From JAZNOQ01 sp045589215 (lineage in GTDB: Bacteria > Bacillota > Clostridia > Oscillospirales > CAG-272), in assembly GCA_045589215.1 (NCBI GenBank), contig JAZNOQ010000118.1, positions 1 through 15,288 of the forward strand: DNA of 15,288 bases, given 5' to 3'. Each line of letters begins with the position of its first letter. Position 1 is the stretch's first letter. This document shows, piece after piece, positions 1-8,129 of the stretch. The notes below the pieces were generated by a model. That model was not told the origin of the DNA, made no database searches, and saw nothing but the letters and a program-made list of their open reading frames with translations. A program made the position numbers and the translations under genes.

Positions 1-17
1 CTCCCTCTCGGAGGGAG
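1..17. other. Hairpin at left window edge
   Basis: CTCCCTC (1-7) and GAGGGAG (11-17) are a perfect 7-bp inverted repeat around a TCG loop. No T-run follows on the plus strand, and the minus-strand continuation lies outside the window. It could be the terminator of an upstream minus-reading gene, part of a dispersed palindromic repeat, or the end of an upstream element. The rest of 18-88 shows nothing I can name. Confidence 0.3.
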
Positions 18-88
18 GCTGTGAAGCAAGCCAACAGTATATCTGATGCTTATGGCGGTCGGGCTTTTAAAATTTCACGCGTCGAGCC

Positions 89-118
89 TTGACAGAGAGA
101 GGGGATGTGCTGTATAAT
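89..118 (+). promoter_or_regulatory. Sigma-A-type promoter of the LRR/phosphoesterase operon
   Basis: A consensus -35 TTGACA (89-94) and consensus -10 TATAAT (113-118) are separated by 18 bp. Transcription would start near 125. The first gene starts at 149, behind AAGGAGAGG (134-142). Confidence 0.85.
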
Positions 119-148
119 ATATAGTGTGAAATCAAGGAGAGGTGCGTT

Positions 149-1171
149 ATGTCAGAAGATCAGGATAAAAAACCATGGCGGGCAGAGCTTCCCGAGGATG
201 ATAGCTTTGAAGAGGAGCGCCTGCGCCGTAAATGGGAGCGCGAGCAGGAAATGAAGGAGACCCAGCGAGAACGGAGACTGCGTGAGCAAAAGCGCCGCCT
301 TCGTGCTTTTGTCATCCTTGCGTTTTCTCTTGCCGCTCTTATCATTCTCCTCGCCGTTCTGACCGTCAAGGTGATCGTCCCGTCGGTTCGGTACGGCAAA
401 GCCGAAAAGCTGCTCGAAAACGGTGAATACGAGGAGGCGATCATCGCCTTCCGCAATATGTCGGGCTATAAGGACGCGGACGAACGCCTTCGGGAAGCGA
501 TCTATTTGCAGGCGGTAAAGCTGTCGGGGAAGGAAAACGTGACCTATGAGACCTCTGATACCGCACCGTGGTTTTCGATCACCGAGAGAGGCGAGCTTGA
601 CTTTGACGAGGACAGATATACGGGGGACTTTCACATAAGGATCCCCGATGTATTTGACGGCGTGCTTGTCACCGCACTTTCGGATCGGATCTTTGCGGAT
701 CGCACCGAGCTTTTGTCGGTCGAGATCAGCGATTGCGTGCTTCAGATCCACGATTATGCCTTCCTCGGATGCCGAACGCTTACGGAGGTCAGACTGCCCG
801 CGCATCTCACTTCGATCGGTGTCAGTGCCTTTGAGGGATGCACCGCACTCCGAAGCGTGACCTTCGGAGAGGAGATCGAAACGGTCGGTGTGTCGGCGTT
901 CGCGAAATGTAAGTCGCTCGAGGAGGTCACGCTGCCGAGAAGTCTCAAAACGCTCGGGAGCCGTGCCTTCAACTCCTGCACAGCGCTTCGCGAGGTCACG
1001 GTGGGCGGAGAACGGCTCGAAACACTCGGCGCGTATGCGTTTTCCGCTTGTGATGCCCTCGAAATGCTCTCCTTCCGCGGAACCGAAGCCGAATGGAATG
1101 CCGTCGCGGAGGATGTCAGCCGCCTCGGACTTGACGACGTGCAGATCGTTTGCCGCGGCTCGGAGGAATAA
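149..1171 (+). CDS. Membrane-anchored LRR_5 (BspA-like) repeat protein
   Basis: The 340-residue protein has a highly charged, probably helical cytoplasmic N-terminus (about 1-52, rich in E/R/K), one hydrophobic membrane segment (about 53-79) and an outer C-terminal part. Residues 82-125 carry a short TPR-like helical motif (the GEYEEAIIAF and GYKDADE stretches). About 160-310 are LRR_5/BspA-type repeats, seen as recurring AF-x-x-C, L-x-x-V and LP-type units such as SAFEGCTAL and RAFNSCTAL. This family is common in gut Clostridia and its exact role is usually unknown; surface recognition or binding is a guess. There is no N-terminal signal peptide, so it is a bitopic protein with its N-terminus inside. 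The ATG at 149 is set by AAGGAGAGG at 134-142. The phosphoesterase gene follows after 4 nt, so the two are probably cotranscribed. Confidence 0.8.
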   Translation: MSEDQDKKPWRAELPEDDSFEEERLRRKWEREQEMKETQRERRLREQKRRLRAFVILAFSLAALIILLAVLTVKVIVPSVRYGKAEKLLENGEYEEAIIAFRNMSGYKDADERLREAIYLQAVKLSGKENVTYETSDTAPWFSITERGELDFDEDRYTGDFHIRIPDVFDGVLVTALSDRIFADRTELLSVEISDCVLQIHDYAFLGCRTLTEVRLPAHLTSIGVSAFEGCTALRSVTFGEEIETVGVSAFAKCKSLEEVTLPRSLKTLGSRAFNSCTALREVTVGGERLETLGAYAFSACDALEMLSFRGTEAEWNAVAEDVSRLGLDDVQIVCRGSEE

Positions 1172-1175
1172 ACGA

Positions 1176-1970
1176 ATGAAGCATACGGTATATACTGTCC
1201 CTTCGAAGAGACCGAACGTTCGCTTTCGCGCGGCAGTCGCGGCAGATCTTCATGGAGACAGGGGAACAGAAGCACTCCGACTGCTTGACGGGATGCGCCC
1301 CGATATGATCCTCGTTCCGGGGGATCTCTCGGATTTTTTCTGTACCCCCGAAGCGGAAATGACGCATAAAACGCGAAGGGGCTACGAAAACGGAATGGCG
1401 TTTCTGCGCTCTGCCGCACAGATCGCGCCCGTTTATTATTCACTCGGCAACCACGAAATGGGCGGCGTTCATTCGGGACGGCCGTGGGCGCAGAAAAATT
1501 TCCCCGATTACAGACCGCTTGACGCGGAAATTCGGGAGCGGATCCTGTCCTTCGGTGTCGAGCTTCTCGATGACTCCTATGTGATACGAAACGGGATCGC
1601 GATCGGAGGACTCACCTCGGGGCTGACCTACGAGGGGCAGATACCGAACCTCGGATTTCTGTCTGAATTTTCACGCCTTGACGCGTATAAGGTCCTCCTT
1701 TGCCACCACCCCGAGTATTATCCGCGCTATATCCGAAATACCGACATTGACCTCGCAGTCGCGGGACACGCGCACGGCGGACAGTGGAGCTTTTTCGGGC
1801 AGGCGATCTTTGCCCCCGGGCAGGGACTCTTTCCGAGCCTTGTGCGAGGGGTCCACGAGAACCGTCTCGTGATCAGCCGCGGAATGACCAATAGCGCGTA
1901 CGTGCCGCGTATCGGTGTGCCGTGTGAGCTGATCGAGCTTCGCGTCGGGGATCACGAGGGTACTCGGTAA
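1176..1970 (+). CDS. Metallophosphoesterase, YaeI/YkuE-like
   Basis: The 264-residue protein has the ordered metal-binding motifs of calcineurin-like phosphoesterases: D24-x-H26, GD at 49-50, GNHE at 91-94, an H177-H178 pair before a proline, and GHAHGGQ at 197-203. The GHxHGGQ form is typical of the YaeI/YkuE group, which often acts on membrane lipid or nucleotide phosphoesters; the substrate cannot be told here. There is no clear N-terminal membrane segment, unlike many relatives, so this copy is probably cytoplasmic. The open frame extends upstream to 888 inside the LRR gene, but I chose the ATG at 1176 because GGAGG (1162-1166) sits 9 nt before it and the motif spacing fits. Its last 19 bases overlap the convergent membrane protein gene. 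Confidence 0.85.
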   Translation: MKHTVYTVPSKRPNVRFRAAVAADLHGDRGTEALRLLDGMRPDMILVPGDLSDFFCTPEAEMTHKTRRGYENGMAFLRSAAQIAPVYYSLGNHEMGGVHSGRPWAQKNFPDYRPLDAEIRERILSFGVELLDDSYVIRNGIAIGGLTSGLTYEGQIPNLGFLSEFSRLDAYKVLLCHHPEYYPRYIRNTDIDLAVAGHAHGGQWSFFGQAIFAPGQGLFPSLVRGVHENRLVISRGMTNSAYVPRIGVPCELIELRVGDHEGTR

Positions 1971-2386
1971 AGCCCGACTGCCCAAAGGATCAATTTGCAG
2001 ACAAGAGACGCGGGGAAGGCGAGGAGATACCACAAGGCAGAATAGGAAAGACAGACCTGCCCGAGGAGGTTAAAGGGCACGTGGGAGTAATCCCAAACGC
2101 CGAGCCCCAGCCACAAATTGAATATACAGCCGAACACGAATTCCACGGCTGTGATGAAAAGGGCGCTGAGAAGCGCCCTTTTGTATAGGGGGACTCTCGA
2201 GTAGGCGCGTTCGATCAAAAGGATCCCCGAAAGGCAGAACGCACCGCAAAACCACATCGTGACGTGGGAGTAGCCCCTCCAGAGAAGCTCGATCCCGTAA
2301 TAGGCAAAGCCCCCGACAAGGAAGGAGAAGAGCAGGGCGAGAAGTCCGCGGCGGTGGTATGCGGTGATTTTGGCAGGATTGTACAT
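1952..2386 (-). CDS. Four-helix membrane protein, CmpB-type putative ABC-transporter family
   Basis: The 144-residue protein is almost all hydrophobic, with about four membrane segments (roughly 15-35, 42-60, 68-90, 105-130). It contains the conserved GGFAYYGIELLWRGYSH stretch (25-41) and the NLWLGLGVWDYS (90-101) and PFNLLGQVCL (104-113) blocks characteristic, as I know the family, of PF06541 (putative ABC-transporter type IV, CmpB). The biochemical role of the family is not established; a transport link is a database label more than a proven function. The ATG at 2386 has GAGGAAA just upstream on the minus strand. The gene converges on the phosphoesterase gene and overlaps its last 19 nt, leaving no room for a terminator between them. 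I found no convincing minus-strand promoter in 2387-2580. Confidence 0.8.
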   Translation of the reverse strand: MYNPAKITAYHRRGLLALLFSFLVGGFAYYGIELLWRGYSHVTMWFCGAFCLSGILLIERAYSRVPLYKRALLSALFITAVEFVFGCIFNLWLGLGVWDYSHVPFNLLGQVCLSYSALWYLLAFPASLVCKLILWAVGLYRVPS

Positions 2387-2449
2387 GGCATTTCCTCACT
2401 TTTTTTCATATAATCCCATTGTTTCCGAGCCGCTTTCACCCTATACGGG

Positions 2450-2470
2450 CACCCGAAGAGGGTGTTTTTT
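2450..2470 (+). terminator. Weak possible intrinsic terminator
   Basis: CACCC (2450-2454) and GGGTG (2460-2464) form a short 5-bp stem around GAAGA, followed by six T (2465-2470). It lies on the plus strand just before the next operon promoter and could stop read-through from the LRR/phosphoesterase operon across the antisense gene. The stem is short, so support is modest. Confidence 0.35.
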
Positions 2471-2513
2471 CCTTTTCTCCCGAAGAACAAGAAACGGTTT
2501 TTCAGAGTCACTC

Positions 2514-2543
2514 TTGACAAATACTCCCGTGTCATGATATAAT
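2514..2543 (+). promoter_or_regulatory. Strong promoter of the TerB/ATPase/helicase operon
   Basis: TTGACA (2514-2519) and TATAAT (2538-2543) are both consensus, with an 18-bp spacer. The region just downstream is AT-rich. The first gene starts at 2581 behind a long purine-rich site, GGGAGGAGGAG (2566-2576). No operator-like repeat is obvious, so constitutive expression is the simplest reading. Confidence 0.85.
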
Positions 2544-2580
2544 ATTATATTCCGAAAAAACACGAGGGAGGAGGAGCGGT

Positions 2581-4323
2581 ATGAGTGAGTCAAAGAACGT
2601 AAAAAAGGCAGAGTTCACAGTAGGACGAAACCGAAATGCGGATGCCGAGCGCGACGAAAAGGACGACTTCTGGGAGATCGATATGCTCCTTCCGAACCGA
2701 AAAGTGCCTCCGAGACGAACGGCGGGGTCGACCGACACCGCAGAGATCGTTCTCGAGCCGACGGGAAGCATCGGCGTGTCCGATATTGCCGTCGAGGATT
2801 CCCCCCTCAACCTGAACCCCGAGGAGGGGGAGGTCGTGGTGCGGCATTTCGTGTCGCCCCCGATGGCGGATGACACCGTGCGTATAGAGACGCCGATCGT
2901 TTCCTACGAGAGCGACAGCGGTCTCATCCACCGCGTCGCCGTCTTTCCGTGGTCGAGCCGCTACCATTATTACAGGGATTTCTGCGCGGATGCCGCGCGG
3001 TATCTTTCGCATGAGCCGACCGACGCTTATGACGCGCCCGTTCGTTTTTTTTCCTACGTTCCGCAGTATTCCCAGCTCTCAAAGGAGCAGCTCGACTATT
3101 ACTTTTACCTGCGGCGGGAGATCAGACGGGGAAACACCCCAAGGACCGATGACAGTTATCTTTACCTGTACGTTTACGAGCTTCTCAATACGGGCGGCTA
3201 CGAAATGCCCGCGGAGGAAGGGCTTCGGATGCTCTACCGTCTGTTCTTCACCTACGGACGGGAAAACCCGCGCCTCTCGCGCCTGCTTTCCGAATGGATC
3301 GTTGACTATTCGCTTATCCATCGGCTCTCCGTGCCCGAGGACGCGCGAAGCTCCTCGGATTTTCACCGCATTTATGACGCGACGCTGAAGGAGTTTTATA
3401 TCTCCGTGAAGGGGGAGGGGAATGAAAGCTACGCGTGGATGCTCATTCGTTACGCCTCGGCTTACGATTACAAAAAGAGCCACTTCTATAAGGGGAAGAA
3501 CTGTGCGTACTTCGATCGCTTCCTTCCGGGGGCACTTTCCGCTGTGATCGCACAGTATTCAAGCGGCGACCACCTTTTCTCGAAAACAGGAATGAGAGAC
3601 AGCCATATGGTACGGAACGCCTTCGAGCAGGCACTCTGCTCTCACCGTATCCGTTACCGCATCGAGGTCGATTACGCCTCCTTCTCGCGCTCCCACGAAA
3701 TGCGCTATCTTGTTTCGGATATTTTAAAATATACCGAAAACCGCCTGCGCGCCCTGCTCGGTGTCAAGTCGAGATTGACCGTTTATTCGCTTTCCACAGA
3801 GGTCAAGAAATGCATCGACCGCTACTGCGACGAAAGCTTTCCGCATAAGAGCGAGGTGAACGTCACCCGCAAAAAAGAGGAGATCCCAAGCTACGAAAAG
3901 CTCTACGATCTCCCGAAAACACCCCTTTCGGTCGCCCATGCCGCGGAGATCGAGGAGGCATCGTGGGAGACCACCTCCCGCCTTACCGAAGCCTTTCTCG
4001 ATGAGGATGCGGAGGACAGAGAGATACCGATTCCGCAGACCGCCCCTCCCGAGGAAGAAACCGAACCCGCACCGCATTCGGACGGAACGGAGGACGGAGA
4101 CCGCCTCGCGGGCATCTTCGGTCCACTCTATCCCTTCGTTCTTGCGGCGTACCGCGAGGACTACGCAACGGAACGGAGCATTGCCGCGGAAATGGGAAGG
4201 ATCCCCGATCTCATCGCCGACGAGATCAACGAGCTTTCTTCGGATGCGCTGGGAGATATCCTGCTTCTCGACAACGGTGAGGGCTACACCGTGATCGAAG
4301 ACTACCGATCGTTTTTTGAATAA
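2581..4323 (+). CDS. TerB_N / TerB_C domain protein
   Basis: The 580-residue protein starts with about 110 charged, probably disordered residues. Residues ~120-330 look like TerB_N: the FFSYVPQYSQLSKEQLDYYF block (156-175), then an aromatic-rich helix (SYLYLYVYELLN, 192-203). The C-terminal part looks like TerB_C: the AEIEEASWETTSRL stretch (455-468), an acidic proline-rich linker (about 474-507), and a final helical module (about 508-580) with IADEINELSSDALGD (545-559). TerB_N and TerB_C are tellurite-resistance-associated families that comparative genomics links to stress and DNA-processing systems; no enzymatic motif is seen. It is the first gene of a tight operon with a BrxD-like ATPase and an Lhr-like helicase, which suggests it is the adaptor or sensor partner. 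A direct role in tellurite resistance is not implied. The next gene follows without a gap. Confidence 0.72.
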   Translation: MSESKNVKKAEFTVGRNRNADAERDEKDDFWEIDMLLPNRKVPPRRTAGSTDTAEIVLEPTGSIGVSDIAVEDSPLNLNPEEGEVVVRHFVSPPMADDTVRIETPIVSYESDSGLIHRVAVFPWSSRYHYYRDFCADAARYLSHEPTDAYDAPVRFFSYVPQYSQLSKEQLDYYFYLRREIRRGNTPRTDDSYLYLYVYELLNTGGYEMPAEEGLRMLYRLFFTYGRENPRLSRLLSEWIVDYSLIHRLSVPEDARSSSDFHRIYDATLKEFYISVKGEGNESYAWMLIRYASAYDYKKSHFYKGKNCAYFDRFLPGALSAVIAQYSSGDHLFSKTGMRDSHMVRNAFEQALCSHRIRYRIEVDYASFSRSHEMRYLVSDILKYTENRLRALLGVKSRLTVYSLSTEVKKCIDRYCDESFPHKSEVNVTRKKEEIPSYEKLYDLPKTPLSVAHAAEIEEASWETTSRLTEAFLDEDAEDREIPIPQTAPPEEETEPAPHSDGTEDGDRLAGIFGPLYPFVLAAYREDYATERSIAAEMGRIPDLIADEINELSSDALGDILLLDNGEGYTVIEDYRSFFE

Positions 4324-4325
4324 AT

Positions 4326-4338
4326 GGAGATTATTATG
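4326..4338 (+). promoter_or_regulatory. Ribosome binding site that decides the ATPase start
   Basis: Two in-frame ATG codons compete at 4324 and 4336. GGAGA (4326-4330) lies 5 nt before the ATG at 4336. Upstream of 4324 there is only the T-rich end of the TerB gene, with no Shine-Dalgarno match. The start at 4336 is therefore preferred. Confidence 0.65.
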
Positions 4339-5805
4339 CAGAATGAAACTTATATCGAAAAGGAATCCGTAAAAGCCGTACAGCAGGTGCCGAAGCGGAT
4401 CCTGACGTCACTTCTTGCCAGCGTTTCCGCAGGTGTCGTTCCGCGTGCGGGCGCACCTTATATTGCGATCGGACGAAAGGATGAGATCGCGGCGCTCCTC
4501 TCCGATCTCGAAACGGTTTCGGATGGCGGCGGCTCGATGCGCTTCCTGATCGGACGCTACGGAAGCGGTAAGAGCTTCCTTTTGCAGCTTGTCCGCGGAT
4601 ACGCGCTCGAAAAGGGCTTTGTCACGGCAGATACCGATCTCACACCCGAGCGCCGTCTGTACGGTACGGGCGGAAGCGGCGTCGCGACCTATCGCGAGCT
4701 GATGAAGAATATGGCGACGAAGGCGTCCCCCGACGGCGGTGCGCTTCCGAAGATGATCGCCCGTTGGGTCAGCGGACTTCAGGCATCCCTCATTACAGAG
4801 GGCATCCTGCCCGATGCACCCGATTTTTCGGCGCGCCTCAGCGCGAAGATCTTCCTTGCGCTCGAGGAGATCGAGATGATGGTCGGAGGCTTTGATTTCG
4901 CGCGCGTGATCACGGGCTACTACGAGGCGTATCTCGAAGGAAACGAGGAAGGAAAGAGTGCCTGCCTGCGTTGGCTTCGCGGCGAATTCTCGACCAAGAC
5001 CGAGGCGAGAAGCGCGCTCGGATTTTCGGTCTCGACGATCATTTCGGACGAGAATTGGTATGACTTCCTGAAGCTTTGGGCGGCACTTGTCCGCACGCCC
5101 GCCATGGGATACCGCGGGCTTGTCGTATTTATCGACGAATGCGTCAATCTTTATAAGATCAATCACCGCGTCAGCCGCGAGAACAATTACGAAAAGATCC
5201 TTTCGATGTTCAACGATACCCTGCAGGGACGCGCCCCCGGGCTCGGGCTCGTGCTTGGCGGTACGCCGCAGTTCCTCGAGGATACGCGCCGCGGACTTTT
5301 CAGCTACGAGGCACTTCGCTCGCGCCTTTGCGACAGCCGCTTTGCTCTCGAGGGCTTCAAAAATCTGATCGGGCCCGTCATTCGTCTCCGTCGGCTTTCG
5401 GACGACGAGCTGTTTGCGCTCATTCAGAGAGTCACAAAGCTGTATGCACAGAATTATGCGTGGGAGCCGCGCATCACCGAGGAGGAAATGGTCGCGTTCC
5501 TCGGCATCTGTCTCTCCCGTGCGGGAGCGAACAGTATGATCACCCCGCGTGAGATGCTCCGCGACTATATGACCGTACTAAATATCCTGATGCAGAACCC
5601 AACGGTGAGCTTTTACGACATCGTCGGAACGGCGGTAACGCTGAAAACGCCCGACGAGATCGAGGATGAAGAGGAAGCACAGAAGGGAAAGGATACCGCA
5701 GAAAAAGAAGAGGCATCCGCATCCCTTGCCGCATTCGGATCCGCGGAGAAAGGAGAGGCGTCGGGAGACAGACGGCACTATACTCCCGATGACATTGATT
5801 TCTGA
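4336..5805 (+). CDS. BrxC/BrxD-like (DUF2791) P-loop ATPase
   Basis: Counted from 4336 the protein has 489 residues. It shows a Walker A motif GRYGSGKS (73-80), the DLTPERRL block (101-108) typical of this family, a Walker B strand ending in VVFIDE (263-268), and a sensor-like strand LVLGGTPQF (305-313). The N-terminal IEKESVKAVQQVPKRI stretch and overall order match the BREX ATP-binding family (PF10923, BrxC/BrxD). The C-terminus is acidic and low in complexity (about 440-485). In BREX type 2 systems the small ATPase BrxD is paired with the helicase BrxHI; here the same pair follows a TerB_N/C gene and no BREX methylase or PglZ is present. The stop overlaps the helicase start (TGATG), so the two are translationally coupled. 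An alternative start is 4324 (493 residues). Confidence 0.82.
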   Translation: MQNETYIEKESVKAVQQVPKRILTSLLASVSAGVVPRAGAPYIAIGRKDEIAALLSDLETVSDGGGSMRFLIGRYGSGKSFLLQLVRGYALEKGFVTADTDLTPERRLYGTGGSGVATYRELMKNMATKASPDGGALPKMIARWVSGLQASLITEGILPDAPDFSARLSAKIFLALEEIEMMVGGFDFARVITGYYEAYLEGNEEGKSACLRWLRGEFSTKTEARSALGFSVSTIISDENWYDFLKLWAALVRTPAMGYRGLVVFIDECVNLYKINHRVSRENNYEKILSMFNDTLQGRAPGLGLVLGGTPQFLEDTRRGLFSYEALRSRLCDSRFALEGFKNLIGPVIRLRRLSDDELFALIQRVTKLYAQNYAWEPRITEEEMVAFLGICLSRAGANSMITPREMLRDYMTVLNILMQNPTVSFYDIVGTAVTLKTPDEIEDEEEAQKGKDTAEKEEASASLAAFGSAEKGEASGDRRHYTPDDIDF

Positions 5806-8108
5806 TGACGCATAGCGATAACAGAATTGCCGAAAGCGAGGCAGATCGCATTTTCGAGCGGTTTCCCGATTATATTCGTGCCTTCATTTACAGGAACGGG
5901 TGGGAATCCCTGCGCGGCGTGCAGATCGCGGCGGCGCGGACACTCTTTCTCACCGATCATCATCTCCTCCTGACCTCCTCGACTGCAAGCGGAAAGACCG
6001 AGGCGGCATTCTTCCCGATCCTCACGCTTCTCTCCGAGAACCCGCCGAAAAGCATCGGCGTTCTCTATATCGCACCGCTGAAAAGCCTGATCAACGATCA
6101 GTTTGACCGCATGCAGGAGCTTCTCGATGAAAGCGGAGTTGTGGTGACGCATTGGCACGGCGACGTGACGGCATCCCATAAGAAAAAGCTCCTCGAACGT
6201 CCCGAGGGGATCCTTCAGATCACGCCCGAATCCCTTGAATCGATGCTGATCAATCGCTATAACGATCTTCCGCGCCTGTTCGGAGATCTGCGCTTCGTCG
6301 TGATCGACGAGATCCATACGCTAACGGGAAGCGACAGAGGCAATCAGATCCTCTGCCTTTTGTCGCGCCTTGCGCGTGCGATCGGTCACGGCTTTCGCAG
6401 GATCGGACTTTCCGCAACCCTCGGAAGCCCTGCGCTCGCCGCACGTTGGCTCTCGGGAGAGGGAGATCAAAACGTCCCCGTATTGCCCGTCGACGTACCG
6501 ACCTTCCCCGAGGGGAAGATCCGCTGGCGGCTCGGAATGGAGCATTTTTATATTCAGAACGATAAGTCGGAGCAGGGAAAGACCGCAAAAGACGATCTCC
6601 CCGAGACGGTAGACGAGGCGGACCAAAGGGGCGTCACGCCCGCGGTCATCGACGCGGGATACGAGTATATGTACGACTGCGTCAAGGATACGAAGGCACT
6701 CGTCTTTTCGAATTCCCGCGAGGAGACCGAATATCTTACCGCGACCTTTCGTCAGATCGCGCGAAACCGCGGCGACCGCGATATTTTTCTGATCCACCAC
6801 GGCAACCTTTCCGCCGCCATCCGTGAGGAGGCAGAGGCGAAGATGAAGGATGATGAATACGCCGCCGTGACCTGCGCTACCGTGACGATGGAGCTTGGGA
6901 TCGATATCGGACGGCTCGAAAGGATCCTGCAAAACGGATCGCCGAACAGCGTTTCGAGCTTCCTCCAACGTCTCGGACGCTCGGGAAGACGCGGTCAGCC
7001 CCCCGAAATGATGATGGTCTTCCGCGAGGAGGATCCGCTTCCGAATACCCCCCTCCCACAGCTCATCCCGTGGGAGCTGCTCCGCGCGATCGCAGTCGTT
7101 CAGCTTTATATCGAGGAACGCTTTATCGAGCCTCCGAGACAGAAAAAGCTCCCCTTCAGCCTCCTCTTCCATCAGACGCTGTCGGTGCTTGCTTCGTCGG
7201 GAGAGCTTACCCCGAAGCGGCTTTCGGAGCGCGTACTCGCGCTGCCCGCCTTTTCTTCTGTAACGAAGGAGGATTTTAAGACCCTGCTCCTTTCGATGCT
7301 GAACCTCGACTTCCTCGAAATGACCGAGGAAAAGACGCTTCTCATCGGTATGAAGGGCGAACGGCTTCTGCGCTCCTTTAAGTTCTATGCGGTCTTTAAG
7401 GATTCGGAGGATTACACCGTACGGTGCGAGTCCGAGGAGATCGGAACGATCACGACACCGCCTCCCGTAGGGGACCGCTTTGCGCTTGCGGGACGGGTAT
7501 GGGAGGTCGAGGAGCTTGACATCCAGAGACATCTCGTCTACGTGAAGAGCGTGGAGGGGAAGATGGAGGTCTCATGGCCCGGGGACTACGGCGAGATCCA
7601 TACAAAGATCCTCGAACGGATGAAGCGCGTGCTTCTTGAGGATACCGTCTATCCCTATCTCAAGCCGAACGCACAAAGACGGCTTGATGCCGCGCGGACG
7701 GTCGCACGGAATACGGGAATGCTGGAGAGATCGATCGTCCACCTCGGCGGATATTCGTGGTGCATCTTCCCGTGGCTCGGAACGACCTCCTTCCGTACCC
7801 TTCGGAAGTTCCTCCTTTCCGAGTGCGGAAAGAAGCTCCGCATTTCGGGAATGGAATACGAGGGCTGCTGCTACATGACCTTCCGTATGGAAAACGTCAA
7901 CGGCTACGAGCTTGCGTCCACTCTTGCAGATGCCGTCAGACAGCGCGGGATCGATCCCTTCGCGCTCGTTTCGGGCGGAGAGCTTCCCGTGTTCGAAAAA
8001 TATGACGATTACGTTCCCGCAGAGCTTCTTCGGAAGGCATATGCCACCGATAAGCTCCGTACGGACGAGGCAGAGCGCCGTATCCTTGAGATCGCGGCGG
8101 AATACTGA
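5805..8108 (+). CDS. Lhr/BrxHI-like DEAD/DEAH superfamily 2 helicase
   Basis: The 767-residue protein has the full SF2 helicase motif set in order: motif I TASGKTE (60-66), Ia APLKSL (90-95), Ib TPESLE (140-145), II DEIH (168-171), III SAT (203-205), IV LVFSNSREETEYL (299-311), V TVTMELGIDIG (359-369) and VI QRLGRSGRRG (388-397). The 'LGRSGRRG' motif VI, the DEIH box and a C-terminal part of about 350 residues beyond the core place it near Lhr and the BREX-associated BrxHI. It should be an ATP-driven DNA or RNA translocase in the cytoplasm. No nuclease, methylase or zinc cluster is visible. The start ATG overlaps the ATPase stop by one base and has no good ribosome site of its own, so its translation should depend on the ATPase gene. 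This strongly suggests a fixed stoichiometry and a shared complex. Confidence 0.88.
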   Translation: MTHSDNRIAESEADRIFERFPDYIRAFIYRNGWESLRGVQIAAARTLFLTDHHLLLTSSTASGKTEAAFFPILTLLSENPPKSIGVLYIAPLKSLINDQFDRMQELLDESGVVVTHWHGDVTASHKKKLLERPEGILQITPESLESMLINRYNDLPRLFGDLRFVVIDEIHTLTGSDRGNQILCLLSRLARAIGHGFRRIGLSATLGSPALAARWLSGEGDQNVPVLPVDVPTFPEGKIRWRLGMEHFYIQNDKSEQGKTAKDDLPETVDEADQRGVTPAVIDAGYEYMYDCVKDTKALVFSNSREETEYLTATFRQIARNRGDRDIFLIHHGNLSAAIREEAEAKMKDDEYAAVTCATVTMELGIDIGRLERILQNGSPNSVSSFLQRLGRSGRRGQPPEMMMVFREEDPLPNTPLPQLIPWELLRAIAVVQLYIEERFIEPPRQKKLPFSLLFHQTLSVLASSGELTPKRLSERVLALPAFSSVTKEDFKTLLLSMLNLDFLEMTEEKTLLIGMKGERLLRSFKFYAVFKDSEDYTVRCESEEIGTITTPPPVGDRFALAGRVWEVEELDIQRHLVYVKSVEGKMEVSWPGDYGEIHTKILERMKRVLLEDTVYPYLKPNAQRRLDAARTVARNTGMLERSIVHLGGYSWCIFPWLGTTSFRTLRKFLLSECGKKLRISGMEYEGCCYMTFRMENVNGYELASTLADAVRQRGIDPFALVSGGELPVFEKYDDYVPAELLRKAYATDKLRTDEAERRILEIAAEY

Positions 8109-8129
8109 TAAAAGAAAGAGAGAATTCTT

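Noticed and set aside
888..1175. Upstream extension of the phosphoesterase open frame inside the LRR gene
   Set aside because: The LRR frame is well supported here, and the ATG at 1176 has a good ribosome site; the extension has no domain content.
6321..7532. 403-codon minus-strand open frame inside the helicase gene
   Set aside because: All SF2 helicase motifs lie on the plus strand in order; the minus frame shows no family features and no ribosome site.
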